Shown in pieces: positions 50,528-60,700 of a stretch of DNA of 64,000 nucleotides. A program made the position numbers and the translations under genes. Source of the DNA: Maricaulis sp047308265 (GTDB lineage: Bacteria > Pseudomonadota > Alphaproteobacteria > Caulobacterales > Maricaulaceae); contig NZ_JBKQWY010000001.1 in assembly GCF_047308265.1 (NCBI RefSeq), forward strand, positions 496,001 to 560,000, read 5' to 3'. Below the pieces are notes generated by a model, which saw only the letters and a program-made list of their open reading frames with translations, had not been told where the DNA came from and ran no database searches. Each line of letters begins with the position of its first letter. Position 1 is the first letter of the stretch.

Positions 50528-51421
50528 ATGAAAACTGTCTATCTTGCGGCTGTGGCTGCGATTGCCGTAACCGCGGCGGGTCTTGCACAGGATCCGGGGG
50601 CCGCGCCGGCTTTTGGGAGTGTCAGTCTGGATGTCGGCTTCACGCCTGATCCCTACACCGTCAACATCACCTCCGGCGGAACGATCAATGCCCGCAATCT
50701 TGGTGGAAACTGCCGGGGTTGGGTGGCGCGTGCGCCGGATTTCGACCTGTATTATGGAGCGGGCTCGCTCCCGCTGACGATCGCCGCCGACAGCAATTCA
50801 GACACGACACTGGTCATCAATGGGCCGGATGGTCGCTGGTATTGCGATGATGATGGCGGTGATGGCCTGAACCCGGAAATTACTTTTGGCAGCCCGCAAT
50901 CCGGTCTCTACGACATCTGGATCGGATCCTATAGCGAAGGCGATTATGCGGATGCCACGTTGTCCATCTCCGAGCTGGGCCAAACAGCCAGCTATTCATC
51001 GGGCGGTGGTTATTCCGGCGTGGATATGTCGCTCCCCGCTACCTATGGATCCCGTCGTCTGAGCGCGGGTTTCTCTCCGGACCCTTATGTTGTCAACATG
51101 ACATCGGGTGGCGGGAACCGCGCCAGCGATGTGGCGAGCGGGTGTAACGGCTGGGTCGCGAGCGCGCCGGACTATGAACTCTCCTTTTCAGCGGGCAGCT
51201 TGCCGCTCATTCTCTCCGTTGCCTCCAATTCCGACACCACATTGATGGTGAATGGTCCGGATGGTCGCTGGTATTGCAATGATGACGGCGGCAGTGGCAC
51301 GAACCCGTCTCTGCGGTTCGACAATCCCCAGTCTGGTGTTTACGACATCTGGGTCGGCTCCTATAGCCAGGGCGGTGGCGCGAATGCCAACCTCCACATA
51401 TCCGAGCTCTACAGCCAGTAA
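50528..51421 (+). CDS. Secreted protein with two copies of an unrecognised domain
   Basis: A 297-residue protein with a Sec signal peptide (cleavage near GLA-QD, residue about 20). The mature part is two repeats with a 144-residue period. Each has GFTPDPY or GFSPDPY, CxGWVA, APD(F/Y)xL, GSLPL, SNSDTT, NGPDGRWYC, and SGxYDIWxGSY. Each repeat has two Cys (likely one disulfide) and an Asp-rich turn (YCDDDGG, YCNDDGG) that could bind calcium. I do not recognise the family; it resembles beta-sandwich extracellular domains such as PPC. It stands alone between the chemotaxis cluster and its own terminator. Confidence 0.8.
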   Translation: MKTVYLAAVAAIAVTAAGLAQDPGAAPAFGSVSLDVGFTPDPYTVNITSGGTINARNLGGNCRGWVARAPDFDLYYGAGSLPLTIAADSNSDTTLVINGPDGRWYCDDDGGDGLNPEITFGSPQSGLYDIWIGSYSEGDYADATLSISELGQTASYSSGGGYSGVDMSLPATYGSRRLSAGFSPDPYVVNMTSGGGNRASDVASGCNGWVASAPDYELSFSAGSLPLILSVASNSDTTLMVNGPDGRWYCNDDGGSGTNPSLRFDNPQSGVYDIWVGSYSQGGGANANLHISELYSQ

Positions 51422-51445
51422 GTGCTCTTCGGTCTGAGATTGAGA

Positions 51446-51475
51446 GGGGGATCAACAATGTTGATCCCCCTTTTT
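51446..51475 (+). terminator. Rho-independent terminator after the secreted repeat protein
   Basis: GGGGGATCAAC (51446-51456) pairs perfectly with GTTGATCCCCC (51460-51470) around AAT, followed by TTTTT. Confidence 0.92.
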
Positions 51476-51876
51476 GCTTCGGTCTGAGCAGTTTTATGAC
51501 CTAAACAGGCATAATCCGTTGTTTGACGGTGGACCGTCGGCCGTTGCTTGACCGTCGCTGAGTGCAGTGCAGCATGGAGATCGCGGATGCCGACGGGTAT
51601 CGCGACTCTGTGGATTGAACTTCCCTGGTGGCGGCCGACACCAGGACCTTTCAAATCCATAAGACACTCAAGTTATCCTCTCCGCTGGGTCGGCAGAGGT
51701 TAATCTTGTTGCTTTGTGCTCCCTTTGTGCCATATCCCCTCACGGTCCACGTGTTGCGATCGGCCATGTCTTTGGTCGGGCACGTATAATTCGTGTGATG
51801 AGGGCCAGCCTTGTCGAGTTGAGCTGGGAATGTATATTGGATCCAATATTGGTGATGCGGGTCGAAGGATAGCGAT
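51476..51876 (+). other. Intergenic region before the hydroxyproline-type operon
   Basis: 401 bases with no supported gene. Its right end carries the palindromic operator at 51834-51849 and must hold the promoter of the gene at 51877. Repeated GACGGT/GACCGT words around 51525-51555 form weak inverted repeats of no clear meaning. Confidence 0.5.
51834..51849. promoter_or_regulatory. Perfect 16-bp palindrome, likely GntR operator
   Basis: ATATTGGATCCAATAT is perfectly symmetric and lies 27 bases before the lyase start. TTGGATCCAA-type palindromes suit FadR/FCD GntR regulators; such a regulator is at 53789-54466. Confidence 0.65.
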
Positions 51877-52788
51877 ATGAGCCAAACTACCTGGCGGGGT
51901 GTTTTTCCCGCAGCCACAACGCAATTCGATGCAGGTTATGCCGTTGATCTGGACGCGACCCAGTCCGTGGTGAACATGTTGGTGGAAGATGGTGTCCACG
52001 GCGTTATCGCCATGGGCACAGTCGGCGAGAATAATTCCTTGCGTGCCGAAGAGAAACGCCAGGTGCTGGCCGCTGTGGTTGAGGCGGTGTCCGGGCGGGT
52101 CCCTGTCGTCACCGGCGTGTCAGAACTGACGACCGAGCTCGCCTCTGAATACATTCGTGACGCGCAGAGCATTGGCGCTGATGGGGCCATGGTGCTGCCG
52201 GCCATGGTCTATGTGCCGAGCGAAGCCGAGCTGGAGGCTCATTTCCGCCTGGTCGCCGCAGCCTCGGATCTGCCGATCATGTTGTACAATAATCCGCCCG
52301 CCTATCGGGTCAGCCTCTCTATCGAAAGTCTGCAGAGACTGGCGGATGTGCCCACTCTGCGGACGATCAAGGAAAGCGCACCCGACAGCCGGCGGATTAC
52401 AGACATTCTCAATGCCTGTGGCGACCGCTATCAGGTCTTTGCCGGACTGGATGATATCGCGCTGGAAGGCTTGCTGCTCGGTGCCGAGGGCTGGGTGTCC
52501 GGTCTCACCAATGCCTTCCCGCGTGAATCCATCGCGCTGTGGGATGCGGTTCAGGCCGGGCGACTTGACGAGGCCCGCGCGATCTATCGCTGGTTCATGC
52601 CGCTTCTTCATCTCGATGCGGACCATGATCTGGTCCAGTCCATCAAACTGTCCGAGGCTGTCATGGGGCGCGGGAGTGAGCGCGTACGCATGCCGCGTAT
52701 GGAGTTGAGCGGGCAAAGGCGTGCGGATGTCATCCGCATGGTCGAAACCGCGCGTGACACGCGGCCAAGTCTGATCGCCGCCGAGTAG
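51877..52788 (+). CDS. DapA-family lyase/deaminase, hydroxyproline pathway type
   Basis: A 303-residue class I aldolase-fold enzyme of the dihydrodipicolinate synthase/N-acetylneuraminate lyase family. Schiff-base Lys is in RTIKESAPD; MGTVGENNSL and LYNNPPAYRV (catalytic Tyr region) are family segments. Its neighbour is a 4-hydroxyproline-type epimerase, so the best guess is the 1-pyrroline-4-hydroxy-2-carboxylate deaminase of hydroxyproline breakdown, not lysine synthesis. The D-hydroxyproline dehydrogenase and semialdehyde dehydrogenase steps are not in the window. Operator palindrome is just upstream. Confidence 0.85.
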   Translation: MSQTTWRGVFPAATTQFDAGYAVDLDATQSVVNMLVEDGVHGVIAMGTVGENNSLRAEEKRQVLAAVVEAVSGRVPVVTGVSELTTELASEYIRDAQSIGADGAMVLPAMVYVPSEAELEAHFRLVAAASDLPIMLYNNPPAYRVSLSIESLQRLADVPTLRTIKESAPDSRRITDILNACGDRYQVFAGLDDIALEGLLLGAEGWVSGLTNAFPRESIALWDAVQAGRLDEARAIYRWFMPLLHLDADHDLVQSIKLSEAVMGRGSERVRMPRMELSGQRRADVIRMVETARDTRPSLIAAE

Positions 52789-52793
52789 GCTTT

Positions 52794-53792
52794 ATGCGTC
52801 ATACGTTTTTATGTCTGGACGGACATACCGGAGGTAATCCGGTCAGGGTTATCGCAGGTGGGGGGCCGGTCCTGAAGGGACGAACCATGAGCGAGAAGCG
52901 TCAGGATTTCCTGGCGCATCACGACTGGATTCGCACAGCCCTGATGTTCGAGCCGCGCGGTCACGATATGATGTCGGGGGCGATCTTTTATCCGGCGTGT
53001 TCACCCAATGCTGATGCGTCCATTCTTTTTGTCGAAACATCGGGATGTTTGCCGATGTGTGGTCATGGAACGATCGGTGCCGTGACCCTCGCGCTCGAGA
53101 ATGGTCTGATCCAGGTGCGTGATCGCAACCAGATCATTCTGGACACGCCCGCGGGGCAGATCCGAGCGGACATTGAATGGGATGGCGCGCATGTGGCCGG
53201 TGTTCGCATTTTCAATGTCACAAGCTTTCTGGCGCATAAAGCCGTTGAGATCCACTCCCCCGAGCTGGGTCGACTGACTGTCGATATCGCCTATGGGGGG
53301 AATTTCTATGCGATCATCGAGTCACAGGACGGCTATCGGGACCTCGCGGATTACACACCGTCACAACTTGTCAGCATGAGTCCGGCCATTCGGGCGGCAG
53401 CCGGGGCGGCGGCCGAGTGTGTCCATCCCGATGATGCTACGGTTCATGGCGTGAGCCATGTCATGTGGACCGGAGCGCCGACCGTTGAGGGAGCCCACGC
53501 CCGTAACGCCGTATTTTACGGTGAACGTGCGATTGACCGCTCGCCGTGCGGCACGGGCACGAGCGCGCGGATGGCGCAGCTTGAGGCGCGCGGTGATCTG
53601 CGGGTGGGGGATGAATTCATCCATGAGAGCGTCATTGGCTCGCTCTTTCATGGTCGTGTCGAGGCGGCCGATAGTCTGGGTGGGCAGCCGGCCATACGTC
53701 CGAGCATTCGGGGATGGGCGGTACAAACAGGCATCAACACGATTTTCGTGGATGACCGGGACCCGTTCCGGGACGGGTTTCAGCTCAGCTAG
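52794..53792 (+). CDS. Proline racemase-family 4-hydroxyproline 2-epimerase
   Basis: A 332-residue enzyme with both catalytic Cys: LPMCGHGTIG and SPCGTGTSAR, as in two-base epimerases; members that lack the second Cys are dehydratases, so epimerase is favoured. N-terminal DGHTGGNPVRV is typical. It would convert trans-4-hydroxy-L-proline to the cis-D form. Five bases after the lyase gene; the stop overlaps the convergent GntR gene by four bases. Confidence 0.9.
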   Translation: MRHTFLCLDGHTGGNPVRVIAGGGPVLKGRTMSEKRQDFLAHHDWIRTALMFEPRGHDMMSGAIFYPACSPNADASILFVETSGCLPMCGHGTIGAVTLALENGLIQVRDRNQIILDTPAGQIRADIEWDGAHVAGVRIFNVTSFLAHKAVEIHSPELGRLTVDIAYGGNFYAIIESQDGYRDLADYTPSQLVSMSPAIRAAAGAAAECVHPDDATVHGVSHVMWTGAPTVEGAHARNAVFYGERAIDRSPCGTGTSARMAQLEARGDLRVGDEFIHESVIGSLFHGRVEAADSLGGQPAIRPSIRGWAVQTGINTIFVDDRDPFRDGFQLS

Positions 53793-54466
53793 CCCGCGTT
53801 GTCCGCGGTCATGGTGCCCAGCAGATCCTCGGCGGCAAAACGAATGTGGGCCGCCATCGTCGAGCGACCTTGGTCCGCATCACCGCGGGAGAGGCAGTCA
53901 TACAGGGCCTCATGGTCCTTCTTGGCCTGGATCAGCGCCTCGGGACGCGCGGAGAGTTGGATCCGGACATATCGGTCAATCTTGCGATTGAGGTTTTCGA
54001 CCAGTTCCAGTGTCAGCGGACGTGCTGCGCCGGCGTACAAGGCCTTGTGATAGGTCCAGTTGGCGATGCCCCAGCTGTCGCGTTCTCCATTGGTATAGGC
54101 CTCGTTGACCACGGCCAGCGCTTTTGAGGCCTGCACGATTTGTTCCGGCGTCGCATTGAGGCAGGCATGGTGGAACAGGTGGGGTTCGACCAGTTGGCGC
54201 AGGTCGAACAACTCCGTCGCTTCATCCACAGACATCGCGCTGACCACCGCCCCGCGATGCGGGTGGAAAATCACCAGACCTTCCGATTCCAGCTGGCGAA
54301 GGGCTTCGCGGACGGGCATGCGACTGACACCAAAAGCCTCGGCCAGGGCCTCCTGCCGCAACTGAGTTCCGGCCTCGATCTCATTGTGGAGAATACGGTC
54401 CCGCAGCTTCTGGGCGAGCGTGTCGACGATGGTCGTCTTTTGAACCGGGTCCGAAAAGGCGCGCAT
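53789..54466 (-). CDS. GntR-family regulator, FCD (FadR) subgroup
   Basis: A 225-residue regulator. Winged helix: LRQEALAEAFGVSRMPVREAL (split near residues 37-57), then LESEGLVIFHPHRGAVV; the C-terminal FCD domain has the metal-binding Asp/His pattern (EPHLFHHACL and later AAHIRFA). Probably controls the lyase-epimerase operon through the palindrome at 51834-51849, with hydroxyproline as likely signal. Confidence 0.9.
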   Translation of the reverse strand: MRAFSDPVQKTTIVDTLAQKLRDRILHNEIEAGTQLRQEALAEAFGVSRMPVREALRQLESEGLVIFHPHRGAVVSAMSVDEATELFDLRQLVEPHLFHHACLNATPEQIVQASKALAVVNEAYTNGERDSWGIANWTYHKALYAGAARPLTLELVENLNRKIDRYVRIQLSARPEALIQAKKDHEALYDCLSRGDADQGRSTMAAHIRFAAEDLLGTMTADNAG

Positions 54467-54511
54467 GAGTGTTCCGTAGCTGAATCAAGTGGCTCAGGGT
54501 AACCATAAAAT

Positions 54512-54532
54512 ACGCTGACAGGAAGTCAGCGT
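54512..54532 (-). terminator. Terminator hairpin after hemN
   Basis: ACGCTGAC / GTCAGCGT is a perfect 8-bp stem with a 5-base loop. On the minus strand it follows the hemN stop and is followed by ATTTTAT, a short U tract. Confidence 0.7.
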
Positions 54533-54537
54533 GCTCA

Positions 54538-55869
54538 CTACACCGAGCGCGAGTGTCGAGCCGGGCCCTGGCCCAGCCGATTGTCAAAGCGCGCAGCCAC
54601 ATTGCGGGCCAGCATTCGGTAATCGGGGGATATGCGAATAGCGCTTTCATCGATCTGCACAATGCCGTCTGCGACCAGATCGTCCAGATCAGCCTCCGGC
54701 AGCTCGCCAAATCGTGCGCGCAAGGCGGGAAGGTCAGCTTCAAGGTCGCACATCAACCGCTCGATGATGGCAGCCCTGCATTCGTCATCTTGGTCCAGGG
54801 CGTGCCCGCGCGCAGTGGCCAGCTGACCCTGCTCGATTGCCCGGGACCATGTCGCGACATCCGGAGTGTTTTGAACAAAGCCCCGGGGCAGACGACCGAT
54901 GGCACTCGCCCCCAGTCCGATCAGCGTCTGGGCGCGGTCTGTCGTATAGCCCTGGAAATTGCGGTTCAACCGGCCCTCACGAAGCTGGATGGCCATGTCA
55001 TCATCGGCGCGGGCATAGTGATCGATGCCGATGGCCACATAGCCGGCATTCTCCAGTGTTTTGGCGATCAGCCAGGCCTGTTCGATCCGGGCTTCGGCGC
55101 TGGGTAGGTCGTCGGCTTGGATCAAATTCTGATGCTTGCGGATCTGAGGCACGTGGGCGTAGCCAAAAACCGAGAGCCGGTCCGGGTCAAGTTCCAGTGC
55201 CTGCAAGACGGTGTCCCGGCAATCGGTCAGGGTCTGACGTGGCAGGCCATAGAGCAGGTCGAGACTGAGGCTCTGAATGCCTCTTTCGCGCAAGCGCTTG
55301 GCGCAGGTTTGTGTGGTTTCAAAGTCTTGGACCCGGTTGATCGCCTTTTGCACATGCGGGGCGAAACTCTGAACGCCCAGGCTTGCCCTGTTGATACCGG
55401 TGGCGGCGAGACTGTCCACCAGGGTCTCATCACAGACACGCGGATCAATTTCAATGGCGCGCTCGGCGTCGGGAAGAATGTTAAAGTGCGCCTCCAGCAG
55501 CGCGCTGAGGGCTTCAAGGCGGGGCTGGGGCAGATAGGTCGGTGTGCCGCCACCCCAGTGCAGGTGGGCCACAGGTTGTCGACGTCCGACATGATTCGCG
55601 ACGCGCCGGATCTCCTGTTCCAGCAGGTCTGCATAACGTTCCAGCGGTGCCGTGTTGCGGGTCGCACGCGTGGAACAGCCGCAATACCAGCACATGTCGC
55701 GACAATAAGGGATGTGCAGATACAGCGAGATCGCGTCATCATCCGGAATGTCGGCCAGCCAATGCGCATAGGTGTCCGGCGTCAGGTCCGAGAAATGGGG
55801 CGCCGTTGGAAAACTTGTATAGCGCGGTGTGTTGGTTTTGGCGTGACGGAGCAGAACCGGATCCAGCAT
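54538..55869 (-). CDS. hemN: Oxygen-independent coproporphyrinogen III oxidase HemN
   Basis: A 443-residue radical SAM enzyme making protoporphyrinogen IX without oxygen. The 4Fe-4S motif is YCRDMCWYCGC (residues about 55-65), with HLHWGGGTPTYL and GINRASLGVQSF following. N-terminal residues 1-50 resemble the HemN trip-wire region, and the length fits true HemN rather than HemW-like proteins (about 380). It is transcribed toward the GntR gene and has a terminator. Confidence 0.93.
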   Translation of the reverse strand: MLDPVLLRHAKTNTPRYTSFPTAPHFSDLTPDTYAHWLADIPDDDAISLYLHIPYCRDMCWYCGCSTRATRNTAPLERYADLLEQEIRRVANHVGRRQPVAHLHWGGGTPTYLPQPRLEALSALLEAHFNILPDAERAIEIDPRVCDETLVDSLAATGINRASLGVQSFAPHVQKAINRVQDFETTQTCAKRLRERGIQSLSLDLLYGLPRQTLTDCRDTVLQALELDPDRLSVFGYAHVPQIRKHQNLIQADDLPSAEARIEQAWLIAKTLENAGYVAIGIDHYARADDDMAIQLREGRLNRNFQGYTTDRAQTLIGLGASAIGRLPRGFVQNTPDVATWSRAIEQGQLATARGHALDQDDECRAAIIERLMCDLEADLPALRARFGELPEADLDDLVADGIVQIDESAIRISPDYRMLARNVAARFDNRLGQGPARHSRSV

Positions 55870-56298
55870 GCGATAATCCCTATTTTTCTAGGGTCTTATC
55901 AATCCGTGCCGGAGCGGTCAGGGTGGCAAGGCGCCGCAGGGCAAACTGCCACATATTTGTGCATGGCAGCATTTATCGCTGAAGACAGAGAATTTCGCCT
56001 TGAATTGAAGGGCATGCCTGCTGGCGCAATAAAATGGCGGCTTTTGCGCCCGACTTGACACACAATTCCAGAATGGATGAGTATAAGCGCCCTTCGAAGG
56101 AAGAAGGTGCCGCGTCGCTCTGTGTTGCGCCGCAGCAGCCGGGACTGGCGCATCGCCTGACGATCGGGCGGGATGCGGCCGTCACGACTTACCGGCAAAA
56201 TCTGATGTTCAGGACACACCCGGTCGGGGAGACGAGGGTGCGCTTGAGTATCCCTGTTTCCGGCTCGCCGGGAATGATGTCGCAAGAGGAGGTGCGGT
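55870..56298 (+). other. Intergenic region between divergent hemN and gltD
   Basis: 429 bases with no supported gene. A 116-codon frame at 56034-56384 overlaps the gltD start and looks non-coding. Promoters for both genes are expected. TTGACA at 56056-56061 and TATAAG 21 bases later are too far apart for a standard promoter. CCTTCGAAGG around 56093-56102 is a short palindrome. Confidence 0.5.
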
Positions 56299-57729
56299 GT
56301 GCTGAGATTTATCGATACGGACCAGTCTCGTCCGGACAAGCGCAGCGAAGCGGAGCGTCGCACGGATTTTGCCGAGATCTATAATCCGTTCGAGGATGGT
56401 CCGGCCAAATCCCAGGCCTCACGGTGTTCCCAGTGCGGTGTACCATTCTGTCAGAGCGGTTGCCCGCTCCAGAACAATATTCCCGACTGGTTGAAACTGG
56501 CGGCTGAAGGCCGCATGCGCGAGGCCTATCTGGTCTCCTCGGCCACGTCCACCATGCCGGAAGTGTGTGGTCGCATCTGTCCGCAGGACCGTTTGTGCGA
56601 AGGAGCGTGTGTGATCGAACAGTCCGGTCATGGCGCCGTGACTATTGGATCCGTGGAACAATACATCACCGAGACCGCCTGGGCCGAGGGCTGGGTCGAA
56701 CCGGTCCGTATCGGACCCGACCGGGGCGCCTCTGTGGGCATTATCGGCGCTGGGCCTGCCGGGCTGGCAGCGGCTGAACGCCTGCGGGAAGCGGGTATCG
56801 CTGTCACGGTGTATGATCGGTATGACCGCGTCGGCGGATTGCTCATCTATGGGATTCCCGGCTTCAAGCTCGACAAGTCTGTCGTTGCGCGCCGGGTGGA
56901 GCGGTTGAAGGAGGCGGGTGTCGAGTTCCGCCTGAACTTTGAGGTCGGCCGCGATGCCAGCCTGGAGGAGCTCCGGGCCCAGCACTCATCCATCCTGATC
57001 GCAACCGGTGTGTACAAGGCGCGCCAGCTCGCCTGTCCGGGCGCGGGAGAGGGTAGTGTGATCCAGGCCCTGGATTATCTGACCCAGTCCAATCGAACCG
57101 GTCTGGGTGACACGATCGACTCGTCCAGCCTGGATGCCCTGTCCGCCAGCGGCCGCAATGTTGTGGTGATCGGCGGGGGCGATACGGCGATGGATTGCGT
57201 GCGTACGGCCATCCGCCAGGGCGCCAAGTCGGTGAAGTGTCTTTATCGCCGGGACCGGGAAAACATGCCCGGTTCTGCCCGCGAGGTGAACCACGCCGAG
57301 GAAGAGGGAGTCGAGTTCGTCTGGCTCTCTGCGCCGCAGGCTGTTCTGACCAAGGGTGATGCTGTCAGCGCGGTCCGCGTCCAGCGCATGAAACTGGGCG
57401 ATCCCGATGCGTCAGGACGCCGTTCGCCGGTGGCCATCGAGGGTGATGTGTATGACGAACCGGCGGACATGGTGATCTCGGCGCTAGGCTTTTCACCGGA
57501 AGACCTGCCGGTGATGTTCGACGCACCCGGACTGGAAGTCTCGCGCTGGGGTACCGTCGAGGCGGATGCCGATACGCTCATGACCGCTCTGGACGGGGTG
57601 TTTGTCGCGGGGGACATCTATCGCGGGGCTTCCCTGGTCGTCTGGGCCATGCGCGATGGCCAGGACGCGGCGCGGTCCATCACCGCTTACATTGACAATC
57701 GCATGCAGGTTCTGGGAGCTGCCGAATGA
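56299..57729 (+). CDS. gltD: Glutamate synthase small subunit GltD
   Basis: A 476-residue FAD/NADPH subunit of NADPH-GOGAT. Starts with GTG at 56299 after GAGGAGG. N-terminal iron-sulfur Cys: RCSQCGVPFCQSGCPLQNN and CGRICPQDRLCEGAC. FAD site IIGAGPAGLAAAERL, NADPH site VIGGGDTAMDC, and FVAGDIYRGASLVVWA. Overlaps gltB by four bases; the order gltD then gltB is opposite to the E. coli order. Confidence 0.95.
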   Translation: MLRFIDTDQSRPDKRSEAERRTDFAEIYNPFEDGPAKSQASRCSQCGVPFCQSGCPLQNNIPDWLKLAAEGRMREAYLVSSATSTMPEVCGRICPQDRLCEGACVIEQSGHGAVTIGSVEQYITETAWAEGWVEPVRIGPDRGASVGIIGAGPAGLAAAERLREAGIAVTVYDRYDRVGGLLIYGIPGFKLDKSVVARRVERLKEAGVEFRLNFEVGRDASLEELRAQHSSILIATGVYKARQLACPGAGEGSVIQALDYLTQSNRTGLGDTIDSSSLDALSASGRNVVVIGGGDTAMDCVRTAIRQGAKSVKCLYRRDRENMPGSAREVNHAEEEGVEFVWLSAPQAVLTKGDAVSAVRVQRMKLGDPDASGRRSPVAIEGDVYDEPADMVISALGFSPEDLPVMFDAPGLEVSRWGTVEADADTLMTALDGVFVAGDIYRGASLVVWAMRDGQDAARSITAYIDNRMQVLGAAE

Positions 57730-60700
57730 GCCAGACAGCCAAGCCGAACTCGAACTGGAATCCCGCGCGCCACAAGGCGGCGCTGACCTATCTCGAAGAG
57801 ACAGGGCTCTATGATCCGTTGAGCGAACGGGATGCCTGTGGTGTCGGGCTTGTCGCCGATATCAAGGGCGAGGCCCGCCGGGAAATCGTGACGCTGGCCA
57901 TTGATGCGCTCAAGGCGGTCTGGCACCGCGGCGCGATTGATGCGGATGGCCGTACCGGTGATGGCGCGGGTCTGCGTGTCGGCGTGCCGCAGGCGTTTTT
58001 CCGCAAGGCGGTGGCGCGTACGGGCCATGAACCGGAATCGGGTGATGTGATCGTCGGCATGGTCTTCCTGCCGCGGACAGATTTTGCGGCCCGCGAGCGT
58101 GCACGCTCGATCATCGAGGCGGAAATCTTGCACGAGGGTTTCCAGTTTTATGGCTGGCGGCAACCACCGGTCGACCTGTCGGTTCTTGGTGAGAAGGCGC
58201 GTGCCACACGCCCCGAGATCGAGCAGGTCCTGCTGCGCGACCCTCAAGGACGCGACAAGGAAACCATCAGCCAGATCCTGTACATCATTCGACGCCGGAT
58301 CGAACGCCGCGCCCGGGAAGAAGGGCTTCAGGATCTCTATATCTGTTCGCTCTCCTCGGATGATATCATCTACAAAGGCCTGTTCCTGGCCCAGGATATT
58401 GACCGCTTCTATCTGGACCTAGCGGATCCGGAATTCGTGTCGCCCTTTGCCATTTTCCACCAGCGTTATTCCACCAATACCTTCCCGGAATGGCGTCTGG
58501 CCCAGCCCTTCCGCATGCTGGCGCATAATGGCGAGATCAACACAATCCGGGGCAATATCAACTGGATGAAGAGCCATGAGATTGTCATGGCGGCCACGGC
58601 CTTTGCCGGTGCAGAAGACGATGTGAAACCGGTAATCCAGCCGGGCAGTTCAGACAGTGCGGCGCTTGACCAGACTTTCGAGGTTCTCGTGCGCGCCGGA
58701 CGGTCCGCGCCGATGGCCAAGACATTGCTCATCCCCGAGGCCTGGTCGAAACGCACAGGTGTGATCCCTGCCAAATGGCAGGCGCTCTATGAGTATTGCA
58801 ATGCCGTTATGGAACCGTGGGACGGCCCCGCTGCGGTGGCCGCCTATGACGGGCGCTGGGCGATTGCCGGTCTGGACCGCAATGGTCTGCGGCCGATGCG
58901 CTACAGCGTCACCACTGATGGTCTGCTGGTGGTCGGGTCTGAAACGGGCATGGCGCCGATCGATCCTGATCGTGTGTGTGAGCGCGGTGATGTGACCCCG
59001 GGGCGTCTGATTGCTCTCGATCTCAAGGATGGCAAATTCTACCGCCCCCACGAGATCCTGGATCAATTGTCCGAGGCGCATGCCTATGAGGACTGGCTGA
59101 CCGAGATGCGCGACATCGAATCGGTCATCGGGCCGGGCACCGAAGATCAGGCGTTCACCGAAGACAGTATGACGCGTCGCCAGATTGCGGCCGGTTTCAC
59201 GTTTGAAAGCATTGAGTTGGTGATCGATGCGATGGCGGCTGACGGCAAGGAAGCCGTGGGGTCCATGGGCGATGACACTCCGCTGGCGGTTCTGTCGGAA
59301 CAGTCGCGGCCCATGTCGCACTTCTTCCGTCAGGGATTCAGCCAAGTCACCAATCCACCGATCGATCCTCTGCGCGAGGGGCGGGTGATGGGTCTGAAGA
59401 CCCGTTTTCGCAATCTCGGCAATATCCTGGCCCAGGACGAAACCCAGGCGGATGTCCTGGTGCTCGACAGTCCGATCCTCACCAATGGCATGTATCAGCG
59501 CTGGCGCGATTATCTGGGCGGCGCGGTCAAGGATATTGACTGCCTGCTCGATGTGTCTGTCGCCAGTGGCGATGGCGCGGCCATGGGCGAGGCCATCGAA
59601 CACATTCTCGAAGAGGCCGAGATCGCGGTCAGTGACGGGGCGACCCATCTAGTGCTGACGGATCATCGCCAGGATGAAAAACGCGCCGCCTTGCCGATGA
59701 TCCTCGTTGCGGGGGCGGTTCATGCGCATCTCGTCCGCAAGGGGCTGCGCAATTCCTGCTCGTTGAATATTCGGTCCGCCGAGTGTTTCGACCCGCATTA
59801 TGCCGCTGTCCTGATCGGGCTGGGCGCGACCACCGTGAACCCCTATCTCGCATTCGAGACCGTCAATTGCCGCAATGGTCAAAACGATCTCAAACGTCGC
59901 GAGACGGCCAAGCGGATGAAGGCGGCCTTTGATGCCGGTCTCCTGAAGATTATGTCCAAGATGGGCATTTCCGTGATCTCCTCCTATCGCGGAGGCTGTA
60001 ATTTCGAAGTCATCGGCCTGTCTCGCGCTTTGGTGGACCGATATCTGCCCGGCGTGGTGAGCCGGATCTCCGGCATTGGCCTGCCTGGTCTGGAGCGGCG
60101 CACCATTGATCTGCATCGCGAAGCGTGGAGCGGCCGTCCCGTTCTGTCGATCGGTGGTTTTTATCGTCAGCGGGCCTCGGCCGAGCATCATGCGCTGACA
60201 TCGGATGCAATCTCCAACGTGCAACAGGCGGTTCGCCAGAATGATCCGATCGCCTGGGGCAAGTATCGCGATGGTCTGCTTGCGCAGGGGCCGGTTCACC
60301 TGCGCGATCTGATGGATTTCCGCTCCCTGGGCAATGCCCAGCCGCTGAGCGAGGTGGAATCCATCAACGCCATCCGCCAGCGTTTTGTCACACCGGGCAT
60401 GTCGCTGGGGGCCTTGTCCCCGGAAGCACACGGCGCGCTGAACGTGGCGATGAACCGGATCGGCGCCAAATCCGTCTCGGGTGAGGGGGGTGAGGATCCG
60501 GTTCGCTACAAGCCCTTGCCCAATGGCGACAATATGAATTCGGCGGTGAAACAGATCGCCTCGGGCCGGTTTGGCGTGACCGCGCGTTATCTCAATGAAT
60601 GCCGTGAGTTCGAGATCAAAGTGGCCCAGGGCGCCAAGCCGGGCGAAGGCGGGCAATTGCCGGGTTTCAAGGTGACCGAGTTCATCGCCCGCATGCGACA

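Noticed and set aside
55885..55912. FNR-type site upstream of hemN
   Set aside because: Only one TTGAT half is present; the second half of TTGAT-N4-ATCAA is missing.
56056..56088. Sigma-70 promoter TTGACA...TATAAG before gltD
   Set aside because: The spacer is 21 bases, too long for a standard promoter.
56034..56384. A 116-codon gene before gltD
   Set aside because: It overlaps the gltD start, has no ribosome site, and its product resembles nothing.
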